Source of the DNA: Pseudomonas sp. Bc-h
Lineage (GTDB): Bacteria > Pseudomonadota > Gammaproteobacteria > Pseudomonadales > Pseudomonadaceae
DNA length: 64,000 nt
Direction of reading: 5' to 3'
NCBI RefSeq assembly: GCF_002080045.1
Contig: NZ_MUIN01000004.1
Span: 62,146-126,145 of the forward strand
The number at the start of each line of letters is the position of its first letter. Position 1 is the first letter of the stretch. Shown piece by piece: positions 8,436 through 17,343 of the stretch. The position numbers and the translations under genes were made by a program. The notes under the pieces are model-generated. The model searched no databases. It was not told the origin of the DNA and was given only the letters and a program-made list of their open reading frames with translations.

Positions 8436-9473
8436 ATGAACAGTAAGAACCTGAAGATTGCGTGTGCGTTGTTGATGCTTTCGCCCTTGTCGGCGCTGGC
8501 GGCGGAAAATCTGGTGATCGTCGGTTTCGGCGGTGCGGCCCAGAAGATTCAGAACACGACGATCTTCGAACCCTTCGCCAAGAAGGCCGGTGTTGGTGTG
8601 GTGCAGACCGAGTACAACGGGGAAATGGCCAAAATCAAAGTCATGGCCGAAACCGGGCATGCCGACTGGGACGTGGTGCAGGTTGAGGCGCCGGATCTGG
8701 AGCGCGGATGCGCCGAAGGCCTGTTCGAGAAGCTCGACTGGCCGAAGCTCGCGGGTGGTCAACAATTGATCGACGGCGCTCAGCAAGACTGCGGCTCGGC
8801 TGCACTGGTCTGGGGCATGCCGTTGGTGTACGCCACCGACAAGGTCAAGAGCGCGCCGTCCAGCTGGGCCGACTTCTGGGACACCGAGAAATACCCGGGC
8901 AAACGCGGCTTGCGCAAAGGGGCGATGTACACCCTCGAATACGCGCTGCTGGCCGATGGCGTGCCCGCTGCCGATGTCTACAAAGTGCTGAGTACTCCGG
9001 CTGGCGTTGATCGTGCATTCGCAAAACTGGACAAGCTCAAACCGTATATCCAGTGGTGGGAGGCAGGCTCGCAGCCGATGCAGTGGCTCGCCTCAGGTGA
9101 CATCGTCATGACCACCACCTTCAGCGGTCGTGGCGCGGTGGCTGCCAGCGAAGGGCTGAAAGTAGCGCCTGTCTGGAAAGGCTCGTTGTACAGCATGGAC
9201 TACTGGACCATCGTCAAAGGCTCACAGCATAAAGACGCGGCGAACAAATTCATTACCTATGCCAACGAGCAGACGCCGCAGCAAGCCTTCTCGCAGTCCA
9301 TCGCTTATGGCGTGACCAACACGGCGCTGAGCGACAAACTGGACCCGAGCAAAGCACCGTGGATTCCAACCTCGCCTCAGAACATGGCCGTGGCCATGCC
9401 GCTGAACATCGAGTTCTGGGTTGACCATGGCGAAGAACTGGAAGAACGCCTGAATGCGTGGCTGGCACGCTGA
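8436..9473 (+). CDS. Periplasmic ABC-type solute-binding protein (spermidine/putrescine-like), orphan
   Basis: A 345-residue binding protein of the PotD/extracellular solute-binding type. The signal peptide runs to LSALAAEN, with likely cleavage after ALA. The body has VVQVEAPDLERGCAEGLF and QWWEAGSQPMQWLASGDIVM, typical of this fold. An open frame continues upstream to an ATG at 8265, but that would bury the signal peptide behind 57 odd residues; AAAGGA at 8422-8427 supports ATG 8436 (or 8430). No permease or ATPase gene is adjacent, so its transporter is elsewhere or it acts as an accessory receptor. It is probably cotranscribed with the aldolase gene 33 bases on. Confidence 0.85.
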   Translation: MNSKNLKIACALLMLSPLSALAAENLVIVGFGGAAQKIQNTTIFEPFAKKAGVGVVQTEYNGEMAKIKVMAETGHADWDVVQVEAPDLERGCAEGLFEKLDWPKLAGGQQLIDGAQQDCGSAALVWGMPLVYATDKVKSAPSSWADFWDTEKYPGKRGLRKGAMYTLEYALLADGVPAADVYKVLSTPAGVDRAFAKLDKLKPYIQWWEAGSQPMQWLASGDIVMTTTFSGRGAVAASEGLKVAPVWKGSLYSMDYWTIVKGSQHKDAANKFITYANEQTPQQAFSQSIAYGVTNTALSDKLDPSKAPWIPTSPQNMAVAMPLNIEFWVDHGEELEERLNAWLAR

Positions 9474-9506
9474 GCCAACCACCCACCGAGATTGACCGGA
9501 GGAACA

Positions 9507-10274
9507 ATGACACACGCCTACAGCCCGCAGGAATGGCAGCTCAGACAGGAACTGGCTGCCTGTTATCGTCTGATTGCTCATTACAAGATGACTGATCTGA
9601 TTTCGACGCATATTTCCCTGCGCATCCCTGGGCCGGACCATCACTTCCTGATCAACCCTTATGGGCTGTTCTTCGAAGAAATAACCGCGTCGAATCTGGT
9701 GAAGATCGATCTGGACGGCAACAAGGTCGAAGCGTCGCACTATCCGGTCAACCCTGCAGGCTTCGTGATTCACAGCGCAATTCACCGGGCGCGCGAGGAT
9801 GCGCAATGTGTGCTGCACACCCACACCAGGGCGGGCTGCGCGGTAGCGGCACAGGAAGCTGGATTGCTGCCGGTGAATCAGATCTCTCTGGAGTTCTATG
9901 GCCGCGTTGGCTATCACGAGTACGAAGGGATCGCGCTGGACTTCAGTGAGCAGGAGCGGCTGGTCGAAGACTTGGGCGGCAACTCGGTGATGATCTTGCG
10001 CAACCACGGTTTGTTGACCGTTGGCGACAGCGTGAAGCAGGCGTTTTTGCGCATGTATTACCTGGAAAAAGCCTGCGAGATTCAGATCGCCGCGCAGGCA
10101 GGCGATGCCTTGCGTTACCCGCCAGACGAGGTCTGTCGTCGCACCGAGAAGCAATTCAACGAGCCTGGCCAGGACGTGGCTGAAGGCGAGTTGAGCGACC
10201 CTGATGCAGTGAATTTCGCGTGGGCTGCGTTGCTGCGTCTGTTGGATCGCGTGGCGCCCGACTACAAAAACTGA
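9507..10274 (+). CDS. Class II aldolase/adducin-family protein
   Basis: A 255-residue cytoplasmic protein of the fuculose-phosphate aldolase/adducin fold. The metal-binding histidines are visible in VLHTHTRAG (near residue 98) and ILRNHGLLTVG (near 167). The conserved start segment ISTHISLRIPG is present. The family includes aldolases, decarboxylases and epimerases, and no specific substrate can be assigned. GGAGG at 9498-9502 supports the ATG at 9507; an in-frame TTG at 9492 lies upstream of that SD and is less likely. It follows the solute-binding protein, suggesting catabolism of the same compound. Confidence 0.85.
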   Translation: MTHAYSPQEWQLRQELAACYRLIAHYKMTDLISTHISLRIPGPDHHFLINPYGLFFEEITASNLVKIDLDGNKVEASHYPVNPAGFVIHSAIHRAREDAQCVLHTHTRAGCAVAAQEAGLLPVNQISLEFYGRVGYHEYEGIALDFSEQERLVEDLGGNSVMILRNHGLLTVGDSVKQAFLRMYYLEKACEIQIAAQAGDALRYPPDEVCRRTEKQFNEPGQDVAEGELSDPDAVNFAWAALLRLLDRVAPDYKN

Positions 10275-10320
10275 GGCGGGAAGCGGGTAACATGCCCGCT
10301 TACCTCTGGAGATCCATCCC

Positions 10321-10782
10321 TTGCCCGACACTCGTCCTCCTGCGCTCGACGATATCGACCGCCAATTGATCGCTTCCCTGCAGATCAACGCCCGCGAACC
10401 GGTCGCCAATCTGGCCCGTCAACTCGGCATCGCTCGCACGACGGTGACCTCGCGTCTGGCGCGTCTGGAAAAAAGCAAAATCATCACCGGCTACGGCGTT
10501 CGTCTCAGTCAACGGGTGGTTGATGGCGGGTTGCAGGCTTATGTCGGGATCACCGTTCAGCCGCGCTCGGGCAAGGAAGTATTGCGGCGTCTGACCGCTT
10601 TGGCTCAGGTGCAACAGCTGTGCGCGGTGAGCGGTGAATTCGATTATGTGGCGTGGCTGCGCACTGACTCGCCGGAGCAACTGGACCAGTTACTGGACCT
10701 GATCGGCAGCGTAGATGGCGTCGAAAAAACCACGACCTCGATCATTCTCAGTAGCAAGATCGATCGTGGGCAGCCGGTTTGA
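10321..10782 (+). CDS. Lrp/AsnC-family regulator, probable regulator of davBA
   Basis: A 153-residue regulator. The AsnC-type HTH (LDDIDRQLIASLQINARE, LARQLGIARTTVTSRLARLE) occupies residues of about 8-60, and the RAM ligand domain follows (residues 70-145). The start is TTG, set by CTGGAG eight bases upstream. A short hairpin (10281-10301) separates it from the aldolase gene. It lies 262 bases upstream of davB in the same orientation; Lrp proteins next to amino-acid catabolic genes often respond to that amino acid, here lysine. Confidence 0.87.
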   Translation: MPDTRPPALDDIDRQLIASLQINAREPVANLARQLGIARTTVTSRLARLEKSKIITGYGVRLSQRVVDGGLQAYVGITVQPRSGKEVLRRLTALAQVQQLCAVSGEFDYVAWLRTDSPEQLDQLLDLIGSVDGVEKTTTSIILSSKIDRGQPV

Positions 10783-10801
10783 TCCGATTAAGCGGCAACC
10801 G

Positions 10802-10894
10802 TTTCGCGAGCAAGCTCCCCCCCACATTGGGCCTGTGTTGAACGCTAATGTGGGATCGACGCAATACCTGTGGGAGGGAGCCTGCTCGCGAAAG
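10802..10894. repeat. REP-type inverted pair (family with CGCGAGCAAGCTCCC core)
   Basis: The left arm reads TTTCGCGAGCAAGCTCCCCC and the right arm ends in CTGCTCGCGAAAG; the arms are near reverse complements about 40 bases apart. The same family recurs at 40469-40560 and 54371-54466. This is the extragenic repeat type widespread in pseudomonads. It sits in the lrp-davB gap. Confidence 0.85.
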
Positions 10895-11044
10895 CGTCAA
10901 CTAAGTCGCATAAGGTCATAATGCTCACAACTCTCGTCAGTCTGCTAAAAAACTCTACATAACGACGACACTCTGCGTCTTATTAACGTCTCAGCTGTTA
11001 TCTAGACTTGTTCACTTTCGCGCCACAGTCGAACAAGGTCAGCC

Positions 11045-12739
11045 ATGAAGAACAATCGCCATCCCGCCGACGGTAAAAAGCCGATCACGATTTTCGGTCC
11101 CGACTTTCCGTTCGCCTTCGATGACTGGATCGAGCACCCGGCGGGACTCGGCAGCATCCCCAGCGAAAACCACGGCAAGGAAGTCGCCATCGTCGGCGCC
11201 GGCATCGCCGGGCTGGTGGCGGCCTACGAACTGATGAAGCTCGGCCTCAAGCCTGTCGTCTATGAAGCCTCCAAAATGGGTGGGCGTTTGCGCTCCCAGC
11301 AGTTTGAAGGCGCCGAAGGCATCATCGCCGAGCTTGGCGGTATGCGCTTTCCGGTCTCTTCCACCGCGTTCTATCACTACGTCGACAAATTGGGGCTGGA
11401 ATCCAGACCTTTCCCCAACCCGCTCACTGCGGCGTCTGGCAGTACTGTCATCGACCTGGAAGGCACTACTCACTACGCACAGAAACTCTCGGATTTGCCT
11501 GCGCTGTTTCAGGAAGTGGCTGACGCCTGGGCCGATGCACTGGAAGACGGCGCGCAGTTCGCTGACATTCAGCAGGCCATTCGCGATCGAGACGTACCGC
11601 GCTTGAAGGAATTGTGGGACAAGCTGGTGCCGCTGTGGGATGACCGCACGTTCTATGACTTTGTCGCGACCTCCAAGGCCTTCGCCAAACTGTCGTTCTA
11701 TCATCGCGAAGTGTTCGGCCAGGTCGGGTTCGGCACTGGCGGCTGGGACTCGGACTTCCCCAATTCGATGCTGGAAATCTTCCGCGTGGTCATGACCAAC
11801 TGCGACGACCATCAGCACCTGATCGTCGGCGGCGTGGAACAAGTGCCGCTGGGCATCTGGCGTCACGCGCCGGAACGCTGCGCTCACTGGCCCGAGGGCA
11901 CGAGCCTCTCGACGCTGCACCACGGCGCGCCGCGTACCGGGGTGAAACGCATTGCTCGCGCCGCCGATGGCCAGTTCGCGGTCACCGACAACTGGGGCGA
12001 CACTCGCCATTACGATGTCGTTCTGGCGACCTGCCAGAGCTGGCTGCTGACGACGCAGATCGAGTGCGAAGAGTCGCTGTTCTCGCAGAAGATGTGGATG
12101 GCGCTGGACCGCACGCGTTACATGCAGTCATCGAAAACCTTCGTCATGGTCGACCGACCGTTCTGGAAGGACAAGGACCCGGAAACCGGCCGCGACTTGA
12201 TGAGCATGACCCTCACCGACCGTCTGACCCGTGGCACCTATCTGTTCGATAACGGCACCTACTCCAACGGCGTCGATAAGCCGGGCGTGATCTGTCTGTC
12301 TTATTCGTGGATGAGCGACGCACTGAAAATGCTCCCGCACCCGGTAGAAAAACGCGTCAGCCTGGCCTTGGGCGCACTGAAAAAGATCTATCCGAAGGTC
12401 GACATTGCCGCACGCATCATCGGAGATCCGATCACAGTCTCGTGGGAAGCCGACCCACACTTCCTCGGCGCTTTCAAAGGCGCGCTGCCAGGCCACTACC
12501 GCTACAACCAGCGGATGTACGCACATTTCATGCAGAAGGACATGCCTGACGACCAGCGTGGCATTTTCATCGCTGGCGATGACGTGTCGTGGACACCGGC
12601 GTGGGTCGAAGGCGCGGTGCAGACTTCGCTCAACGCGGTGTGGGGAATCATGACTCACTTCGGCGGCAAGACCCACGCCGAAAACCCGGGGCCGGGAGAC
12701 GTCTTCCACGAAATCGGCCCGATCGTTCTGCCGGAATAA
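11045..12739 (+). CDS. davB: L-lysine 2-monooxygenase
   Basis: A 564-residue FAD-dependent amine-oxidase-fold enzyme that converts L-lysine and O2 to 5-aminopentanamide, CO2 and water, the first step of the aminovalerate route. The dinucleotide-binding motif VAIVGAGIAGLVAAYELMKL is near residue 40, the second flavin segment GGRLRS near 80, and the C-terminal FAD loop FIAGDDVSWTPAWVEGAVQT near 515. The sequence is very close to what I recall of P. putida DavB over its whole length. AAGG precedes the ATG. It is followed ten bases later by davA. Confidence 0.93.
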   Translation: MKNNRHPADGKKPITIFGPDFPFAFDDWIEHPAGLGSIPSENHGKEVAIVGAGIAGLVAAYELMKLGLKPVVYEASKMGGRLRSQQFEGAEGIIAELGGMRFPVSSTAFYHYVDKLGLESRPFPNPLTAASGSTVIDLEGTTHYAQKLSDLPALFQEVADAWADALEDGAQFADIQQAIRDRDVPRLKELWDKLVPLWDDRTFYDFVATSKAFAKLSFYHREVFGQVGFGTGGWDSDFPNSMLEIFRVVMTNCDDHQHLIVGGVEQVPLGIWRHAPERCAHWPEGTSLSTLHHGAPRTGVKRIARAADGQFAVTDNWGDTRHYDVVLATCQSWLLTTQIECEESLFSQKMWMALDRTRYMQSSKTFVMVDRPFWKDKDPETGRDLMSMTLTDRLTRGTYLFDNGTYSNGVDKPGVICLSYSWMSDALKMLPHPVEKRVSLALGALKKIYPKVDIAARIIGDPITVSWEADPHFLGAFKGALPGHYRYNQRMYAHFMQKDMPDDQRGIFIAGDDVSWTPAWVEGAVQTSLNAVWGIMTHFGGKTHAENPGPGDVFHEIGPIVLPE

Positions 12740-12749
12740 GGAGCCTTCC

Positions 12750-13547
12750 ATGCGCGTCGCTCTGTATCAATGCCCACCGTTGCCGCTGGATATCGGCGGC
12801 AATCTGCAACGTCTCAATACGCAAGCAATCGACGCTGCTGCGCAGGGCGCGGCATTGCTGGTGTGTCCGGAGATGTTCCTCAGTGGCTACAACATCGGCC
12901 CTCAGGCGGCACGTTCACTGGCCCAACGCAGCGACGGCCCCGCAGCCCAGGCAATTGCGGCCATTGCTCAAGCCACCGGCGTGGCGATCCTGTACGGCTA
13001 TCCGGAGCGGGGTGACGACGAGCAGGTCTACAACGCCGTGCAACTGATCGATGCCAAAGGTTCGCGTCTCTGCAATTACCGTAAGACGCATCTGTATGGC
13101 GAGCTGGACAAGTCGATGTTCAGCGCAGGCGAGGAGCATTTTCCAGTCGTGGAATTCAACGGCTGGAAGCTGGGGTTCTTGATCTGCTATGACGTGGAGT
13201 TTCCCGAGAACACACGGCGTCTGGCGCTGGAAGGCGTCGATCTGATCCTGGTGCCGACCGCGAACATGGAGCCCTATGACTTCGTAGCGGAAGTGACCGT
13301 GCGGGCCCGCGCCTTCGAAAACCAGTGCTATGTGGTGTATGCCAACTACTGCGGGAGCGAGGGCGACATTCACTATTGCGGGTTGAGCAGCATCTGCGCA
13401 CCGGACGGCAAACAGGTGGGCTTGGCGGGTCAGGATGAAACACTGGTGATCGCGGAGCTGGATCGGCAGTCGATGAGCGAATCCCAGGCGATCAACACGT
13501 ATTTCAAGGATCGACGGCCGGGGTTTTACTCAGGGCTGGTGAAGTAA
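12750..13547 (+). CDS. davA: 5-aminopentanamidase (delta-aminovaleramidase)
   Basis: A 265-residue nitrilase-superfamily amidase that hydrolyses 5-aminopentanamide to 5-aminovalerate and ammonia. The catalytic Glu-Lys-Cys triad is visible: Glu in VCPEMFLSGYN (about 37), Lys in NYRKTHLYGEL (about 111), and Cys in LICYDVEFPEN (about 145). The start is set by AAGGAG before ATG 12750. It is coupled to davB in the same operon. The next steps (davT, davD) are not in this window. Confidence 0.92.
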   Translation: MRVALYQCPPLPLDIGGNLQRLNTQAIDAAAQGAALLVCPEMFLSGYNIGPQAARSLAQRSDGPAAQAIAAIAQATGVAILYGYPERGDDEQVYNAVQLIDAKGSRLCNYRKTHLYGELDKSMFSAGEEHFPVVEFNGWKLGFLICYDVEFPENTRRLALEGVDLILVPTANMEPYDFVAEVTVRARAFENQCYVVYANYCGSEGDIHYCGLSSICAPDGKQVGLAGQDETLVIAELDRQSMSESQAINTYFKDRRPGFYSGLVK

Positions 13548-13556
13548 ACCGTTGAA

Positions 13557-13625
13557 CTCTATAGCAGTCCAGCTTGCCGACGGCATCATGGATATCTATC
13601 GTTCGGCAAGCCGGATTGCTACAGA
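13557..13625. repeat. REP-type inverted pair (family with TGTAGCAGTCCGGCTTGCCG core)
   Basis: The left arm is TATAGCAGTCCAGCTTGCCG and the right arm is CGGCAAGCCGGATTGCTACA, near-perfect reverse complements. It is the first of five copies (also 21357, 42513, 45472 and 46641). It lies just after davA and may end or stabilise the davBA message. Confidence 0.85.
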
Positions 13626-13706
13626 GCAGCGTTTGCAAATATCACGAATCCACCTGTTATCCGCTAGCATGAGCAGTCACTTTCCCGAGCTTCTGCGGAA
13701 TTCGTC

Positions 13707-16100
13707 ATGCCTGTGCCCGATTCATCCAACCATCGTTCACTCACGCTACTCAATGGCTTGAGGGTGGTGCTGTATTCGGCGCCGCGCCTGAAACGTTGCG
13801 CGGCGGCGTTGCGAGTGGCGGCGGGCAGTCACGATGTTCCCGAGCAGTGGCCGGGACTGGCGCACTTTCTTGAACACCTTTTCTTTCTCGGCACCGAACG
13901 TTTTCCCGCCGAGCAGAACCTCATGGCCTACGTTCAACGGCATGGCGGGCAGGTCAACGCCAGCACACGAGAACGCACCACTGACTTCTTCTTCGAGCTC
14001 GCGCCGCCAGTCTTTGCAGGGGGGTTGGAACGTCTGTGCGAAATGCTCGCTCATCCGCGCATGTCGATGGCCGATCAGCTGCGTGAACGAGAGGTCCTGC
14101 ACGCCGAATTCATTGCCTGGTCGCGAGACGCAGCGTCACGGGATCAACTGAAACGCCTGCAGCCGATCTCTCCGTTGCATCCGCTTCGCTGGTTTCACGC
14201 AGGCAATCGCTTCAGTTTGCCGGTCCCGCGTCCGGCGTTTCAGCTGGCGCTGCAGGACTTTTACCGACGGTTCTATCAGGCTGGGCAAATGACCCTGAGC
14301 CTCGCCGGGCCGCAATCGCTGGGTGAGCTGCAGGCTTTGGCCACTCGTTTTGGCGGCTATTTCGCCGCGGGTTCTCGGGCGGATCAGGTCAAGCCTCCAG
14401 CGCTGATAGGCAATCGTGTCGAACCACCCGCAGAAAATACCTCGCATCAGAGCCACCTGATATTTGCGTGTGAAGAATTGCCCGAGGGACACGAGCAGGC
14501 CGCTGCGTTTCTCTGCACCTGGATCAATAATGCGCAGTCAGGCGGTCTTGTGGCGGAGTTGCGTGACCGAGGTTTGATCGGGTCGCTCAAAATGAAGGTT
14601 CTGTACGAGTTTGCCGGGCAGGCTCTGCTCGATATCGCGATCGTCCCGGACGACCACGGGGCGCAGGTTGCGGCGTTTGTCTTCGACTGGCTGGCCTTTT
14701 TCAAAATCCGTTATCGCCACCTGCTCACCGAATACACCTTGCTCGAACAACGACGCCTTGCCGTGAGCGGCGCATTGGCTCTTGCCAGACACTTCAGCGC
14801 AGAGACAATCAACGAACCCGTCGTGCCTGCGTCGGCCCTCCGCGCTCTGGATGCCTTGCTGGATAGACTCATCCCGCAAACCCTGTTGCGGCCGGTCCCC
14901 GGCATTTCAGCGCAGCCGCCAACGAACATTGAATGGCGCCTGCCCGAGCCCAATCCTTTTCTGCGTCCAAGTTCTGAGCCTCTCACACACGTGCAGCCGC
15001 TGCCGGCATTCACGTTCAGCAACGCCGTGCCCGCCAACGGGGAAGCCACTGTCTATTTGCGCTGGACGCTATCGACGCCGCAGCCAAAGCTCGCGCTTAT
15101 GCTCAACGACAGCCTGAGAGCCCTGACTGATGACGCACAGCAAGCGGGGGTGGCGATGACGTTCAACGCATACGGAAACTTCTGGCAGTTGAAATTGAGC
15201 GGGCTGACCGAACCTCTGCCTGCCGTACTGCAACAGGCGTTGCGCCAGCTGAGTCAGCCCGACGAGCAGGCGTTATCCCGTTATGGGCAGCCGAGCCACG
15301 AACCCGCACCTATGCCGATCCGCCAGTTGCTCAAGACGCTTCCTGATCATTATTTGAACAGCGAAGCCCCGTCGGAAACCGACGACCTGCAAAGCGTCTG
15401 GATCAATGCCCGCTGGATCGGCTTCGCCACCGGCATGCCGGAAAGCGGGCAAAACTCACTCATTCATGCCATGGCTCGGATTCCCGGCGATCCGGATGAC
15501 AAACCCGGTCACCCGCCCCTTCAAGCGCGGGGCAAGCGCTGGCAGGAGGTGGCGTCAGAAACGTCCGAAGATGCGGTGCTGATGTTCTACCCGGCTCCGT
15601 CGACACTCATCGAAGATGAAGCCATCTGGCGACTGTTCGCACATCTGGTACAGGCGCCGTTCTATCAGCGTTTGCGTGTCGAACTGCAACTGGGCTACGC
15701 GGTGTTCAGCGGTTTCCGACAGATTGCCGGGCAAAGCGGACTGCTGTTTGGCGTGCAATCTCCCAGCGCCAGTGCCGCGCAGTTGATCGAGCACATAGAA
15801 CGCTTCATCGCTGTGCTACCGACCCTGATCGAAACAGCCGACCTGCCAGTGCAGATAAATGCCCTGCAAAATCAGCTCGATCCTGCAGCTCTGGACATCC
15901 ATCAAGCGTCCGAGATGCTCTGGCAGGCGCACATGGCAGGGCATTCGACGAATTACATCGAACGCCTGCAACATTCGTTTGCACATTTGCAGCAATATGG
16001 GCTGCAACGTGCCGCCAGTCGGGTAGCGCTACCCGAGGCTTCCGCGCTTTGCTTGTCCAATCGCCCCAGCCCAAGCAGGTCGGGCCGTGTAGCAGGGTGA
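13707..16100 (+). CDS. pqqF: PQQ biosynthesis peptidase PqqF (M16 family)
   Basis: A 797-residue zinc metalloprotease of the insulinase family, proposed to trim the cross-linked PqqA peptide. The inverted zinc motif H-x-x-E-H is in LAHFLEHLFFLG near residue 55, and the third ligand glutamate is in REVLHAEFIAW near 135. Later modules are divergent, as in other PqqF proteins. Gene order pqqF-pqqA is usual for pseudomonads. Only a weak CGGAA precedes the ATG. A gap of 156 bases, AT-rich for this genome, separates its stop from pqqA and probably holds the main pqqA promoter. Confidence 0.9.
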   Translation: MPVPDSSNHRSLTLLNGLRVVLYSAPRLKRCAAALRVAAGSHDVPEQWPGLAHFLEHLFFLGTERFPAEQNLMAYVQRHGGQVNASTRERTTDFFFELAPPVFAGGLERLCEMLAHPRMSMADQLREREVLHAEFIAWSRDAASRDQLKRLQPISPLHPLRWFHAGNRFSLPVPRPAFQLALQDFYRRFYQAGQMTLSLAGPQSLGELQALATRFGGYFAAGSRADQVKPPALIGNRVEPPAENTSHQSHLIFACEELPEGHEQAAAFLCTWINNAQSGGLVAELRDRGLIGSLKMKVLYEFAGQALLDIAIVPDDHGAQVAAFVFDWLAFFKIRYRHLLTEYTLLEQRRLAVSGALALARHFSAETINEPVVPASALRALDALLDRLIPQTLLRPVPGISAQPPTNIEWRLPEPNPFLRPSSEPLTHVQPLPAFTFSNAVPANGEATVYLRWTLSTPQPKLALMLNDSLRALTDDAQQAGVAMTFNAYGNFWQLKLSGLTEPLPAVLQQALRQLSQPDEQALSRYGQPSHEPAPMPIRQLLKTLPDHYLNSEAPSETDDLQSVWINARWIGFATGMPESGQNSLIHAMARIPGDPDDKPGHPPLQARGKRWQEVASETSEDAVLMFYPAPSTLIEDEAIWRLFAHLVQAPFYQRLRVELQLGYAVFSGFRQIAGQSGLLFGVQSPSASAAQLIEHIERFIAVLPTLIETADLPVQINALQNQLDPAALDIHQASEMLWQAHMAGHSTNYIERLQHSFAHLQQYGLQRAASRVALPEASALCLSNRPSPSRSGRVAG

Positions 16101-16256
16101 TCCTTGCTGAATATGCAAAAAGCTTTATCTGATATTTCATCATTGGAAGAGCGTTATTTTTAGTAACATAGCTCCCTAAGCATTTGAACGTCTCCTCTCG
16201 CAGGTGTACTAAAGATGTACTCACCCACCGTTGCATTAACCCAGAAGGAGTCTTTT

Positions 16257-16328
16257 ATGTGGACTAAACCTGCTTACACTGATCTGCGTATCGGCTTTGA
16301 AGTCACCATGTACTTCGCAAGCCGTTGA
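16257..16328 (+). CDS. pqqA: PQQ precursor peptide PqqA
   Basis: A 23-residue ribosomal precursor. It begins [13 protein letters not shown] and contains FEVTMYF, in which Glu15 and Tyr19 are the residues joined by PqqE to form the PQQ backbone. AAGGAG at 16245-16249 gives a strong start. The gene is too short for most ORF finders. A terminator hairpin follows 15 bases after the stop. Confidence 0.97.
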   Translation: MWTKPAYTDLRIGFEVTMYFASR

Positions 16329-16343
16329 TCTCTGCGCGGTGAG

Positions 16344-16369
16344 AAGCCTCGGTTCGCCGGGGCTTTTTT
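16344..16369 (+). terminator. Rho-independent terminator between pqqA and pqqB
   Basis: A nine-pair stem (AAGCCTCGG / CCGGGGCTT, one G-T) with a TTCG loop runs into six T residues. Partial termination here would make pqqA mRNA more abundant than pqqBCDE mRNA, as expected for a consumed precursor. Confidence 0.85.
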
Positions 16370-16422
16370 GTTGAAGGATTTCAGATTTTCGGGCGCAGCA
16401 GCCCATTTGGCACGGAGTACTC

Positions 16423-17334
16423 ATGCACATCCAGATTCTCGGCTCGGCCGCAGGCGGCGGTTTCCCTCAGTGGAACTGCAACTGCGTCAACTGCGCAGGC
16501 TTTCGTGACGGCAGCCTGCGAGCCCACGCTCGCACTCAGTCGTCCATTGCCCTGTCGGACGACGGCGTGAACTGGGTCCTGTGTAACGCATCCCCCGACA
16601 TTCGCGCGCAACTGCAGGGCTTTGCGCCCATGCAGCCCAATCGCGGCCTGCGCGACACCGGCATCAGCGCGATCATTCTGATGGACAGCCAGATCGACCA
16701 CACCACTGGCCTGCTGAGCCTGCGCGAGGGTTGCCCGCATCAGGTCTGGTGTACGGACATGGTCCACGAAGATCTGACCACCGGTTTCCCGCTGTTCAAC
16801 ATGCTCAAACACTGGAATGGCGGCCTGGTCTGGAACCGTATCGAGCTGGAAGGCAGCTTCGTGATCCCGGCCTGCCCGAACCTGCGTTTCACGCCGTTTC
16901 CGCTGCGCAGCGCGGCACCGCCCTACTCGCCTCATCGCTTCGACCCACATCCCGGCGACAACATCGGTTTGATGGTCGAAGACACCAGGACCGGCGGCAA
17001 ACTGTTTTATGCGCCAGGCCTGGGCAAAGTCGATGATGCCCTCATGGAGAAAATGAGCGGCGCCGACTGTCTGCTGGTAGACGGCACGATGTGGGATGAC
17101 GATGAAATGAAACGCCGTGGCGTTGGCACCCGCACCGGCACCGAAATGGGCCACCTGGCGCAGAACGGCCCTGGCGGCATGCTGCAAGTGCTGGAAAAAC
17201 TGCCGAAACAGCGCAAGGTGCTTATTCACATCAACAACACCAACCCGATTCTCGACGAAGATTCGCCCGAGCGCGCCGAACTGGCCCGCCGTGACGTTGA
17301 AGTGGCCTTTGATGGCATGAGCATCGAGCTTTAA
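16423..17334 (+). CDS. pqqB: PQQ biosynthesis protein PqqB
   Basis: A 303-residue metallo-beta-lactamase-fold protein, usual length for PqqB. The N-terminus [20 protein letters not shown] with the two-cysteine CNCVNC zinc site is characteristic. [10 protein letters not shown] and later HINNTNPI are present. In PQQ synthesis it is proposed to act as an iron hydroxylase on the Glu-Tyr intermediate. It starts the pqqBCDE transcription block; its stop is nine bases before pqqC. Confidence 0.96.
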   Translation: MHIQILGSAAGGGFPQWNCNCVNCAGFRDGSLRAHARTQSSIALSDDGVNWVLCNASPDIRAQLQGFAPMQPNRGLRDTGISAIILMDSQIDHTTGLLSLREGCPHQVWCTDMVHEDLTTGFPLFNMLKHWNGGLVWNRIELEGSFVIPACPNLRFTPFPLRSAAPPYSPHRFDPHPGDNIGLMVEDTRTGGKLFYAPGLGKVDDALMEKMSGADCLLVDGTMWDDDEMKRRGVGTRTGTEMGHLAQNGPGGMLQVLEKLPKQRKVLIHINNTNPILDEDSPERAELARRDVEVAFDGMSIEL

Positions 17335-17343
17335 GGAGCCGAC

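Noticed and set aside
9222..10409. 395-residue minus-strand open frame
   Set aside because: It is antisense to the binding protein, aldolase and lrp genes; composition is that of a shadow frame.
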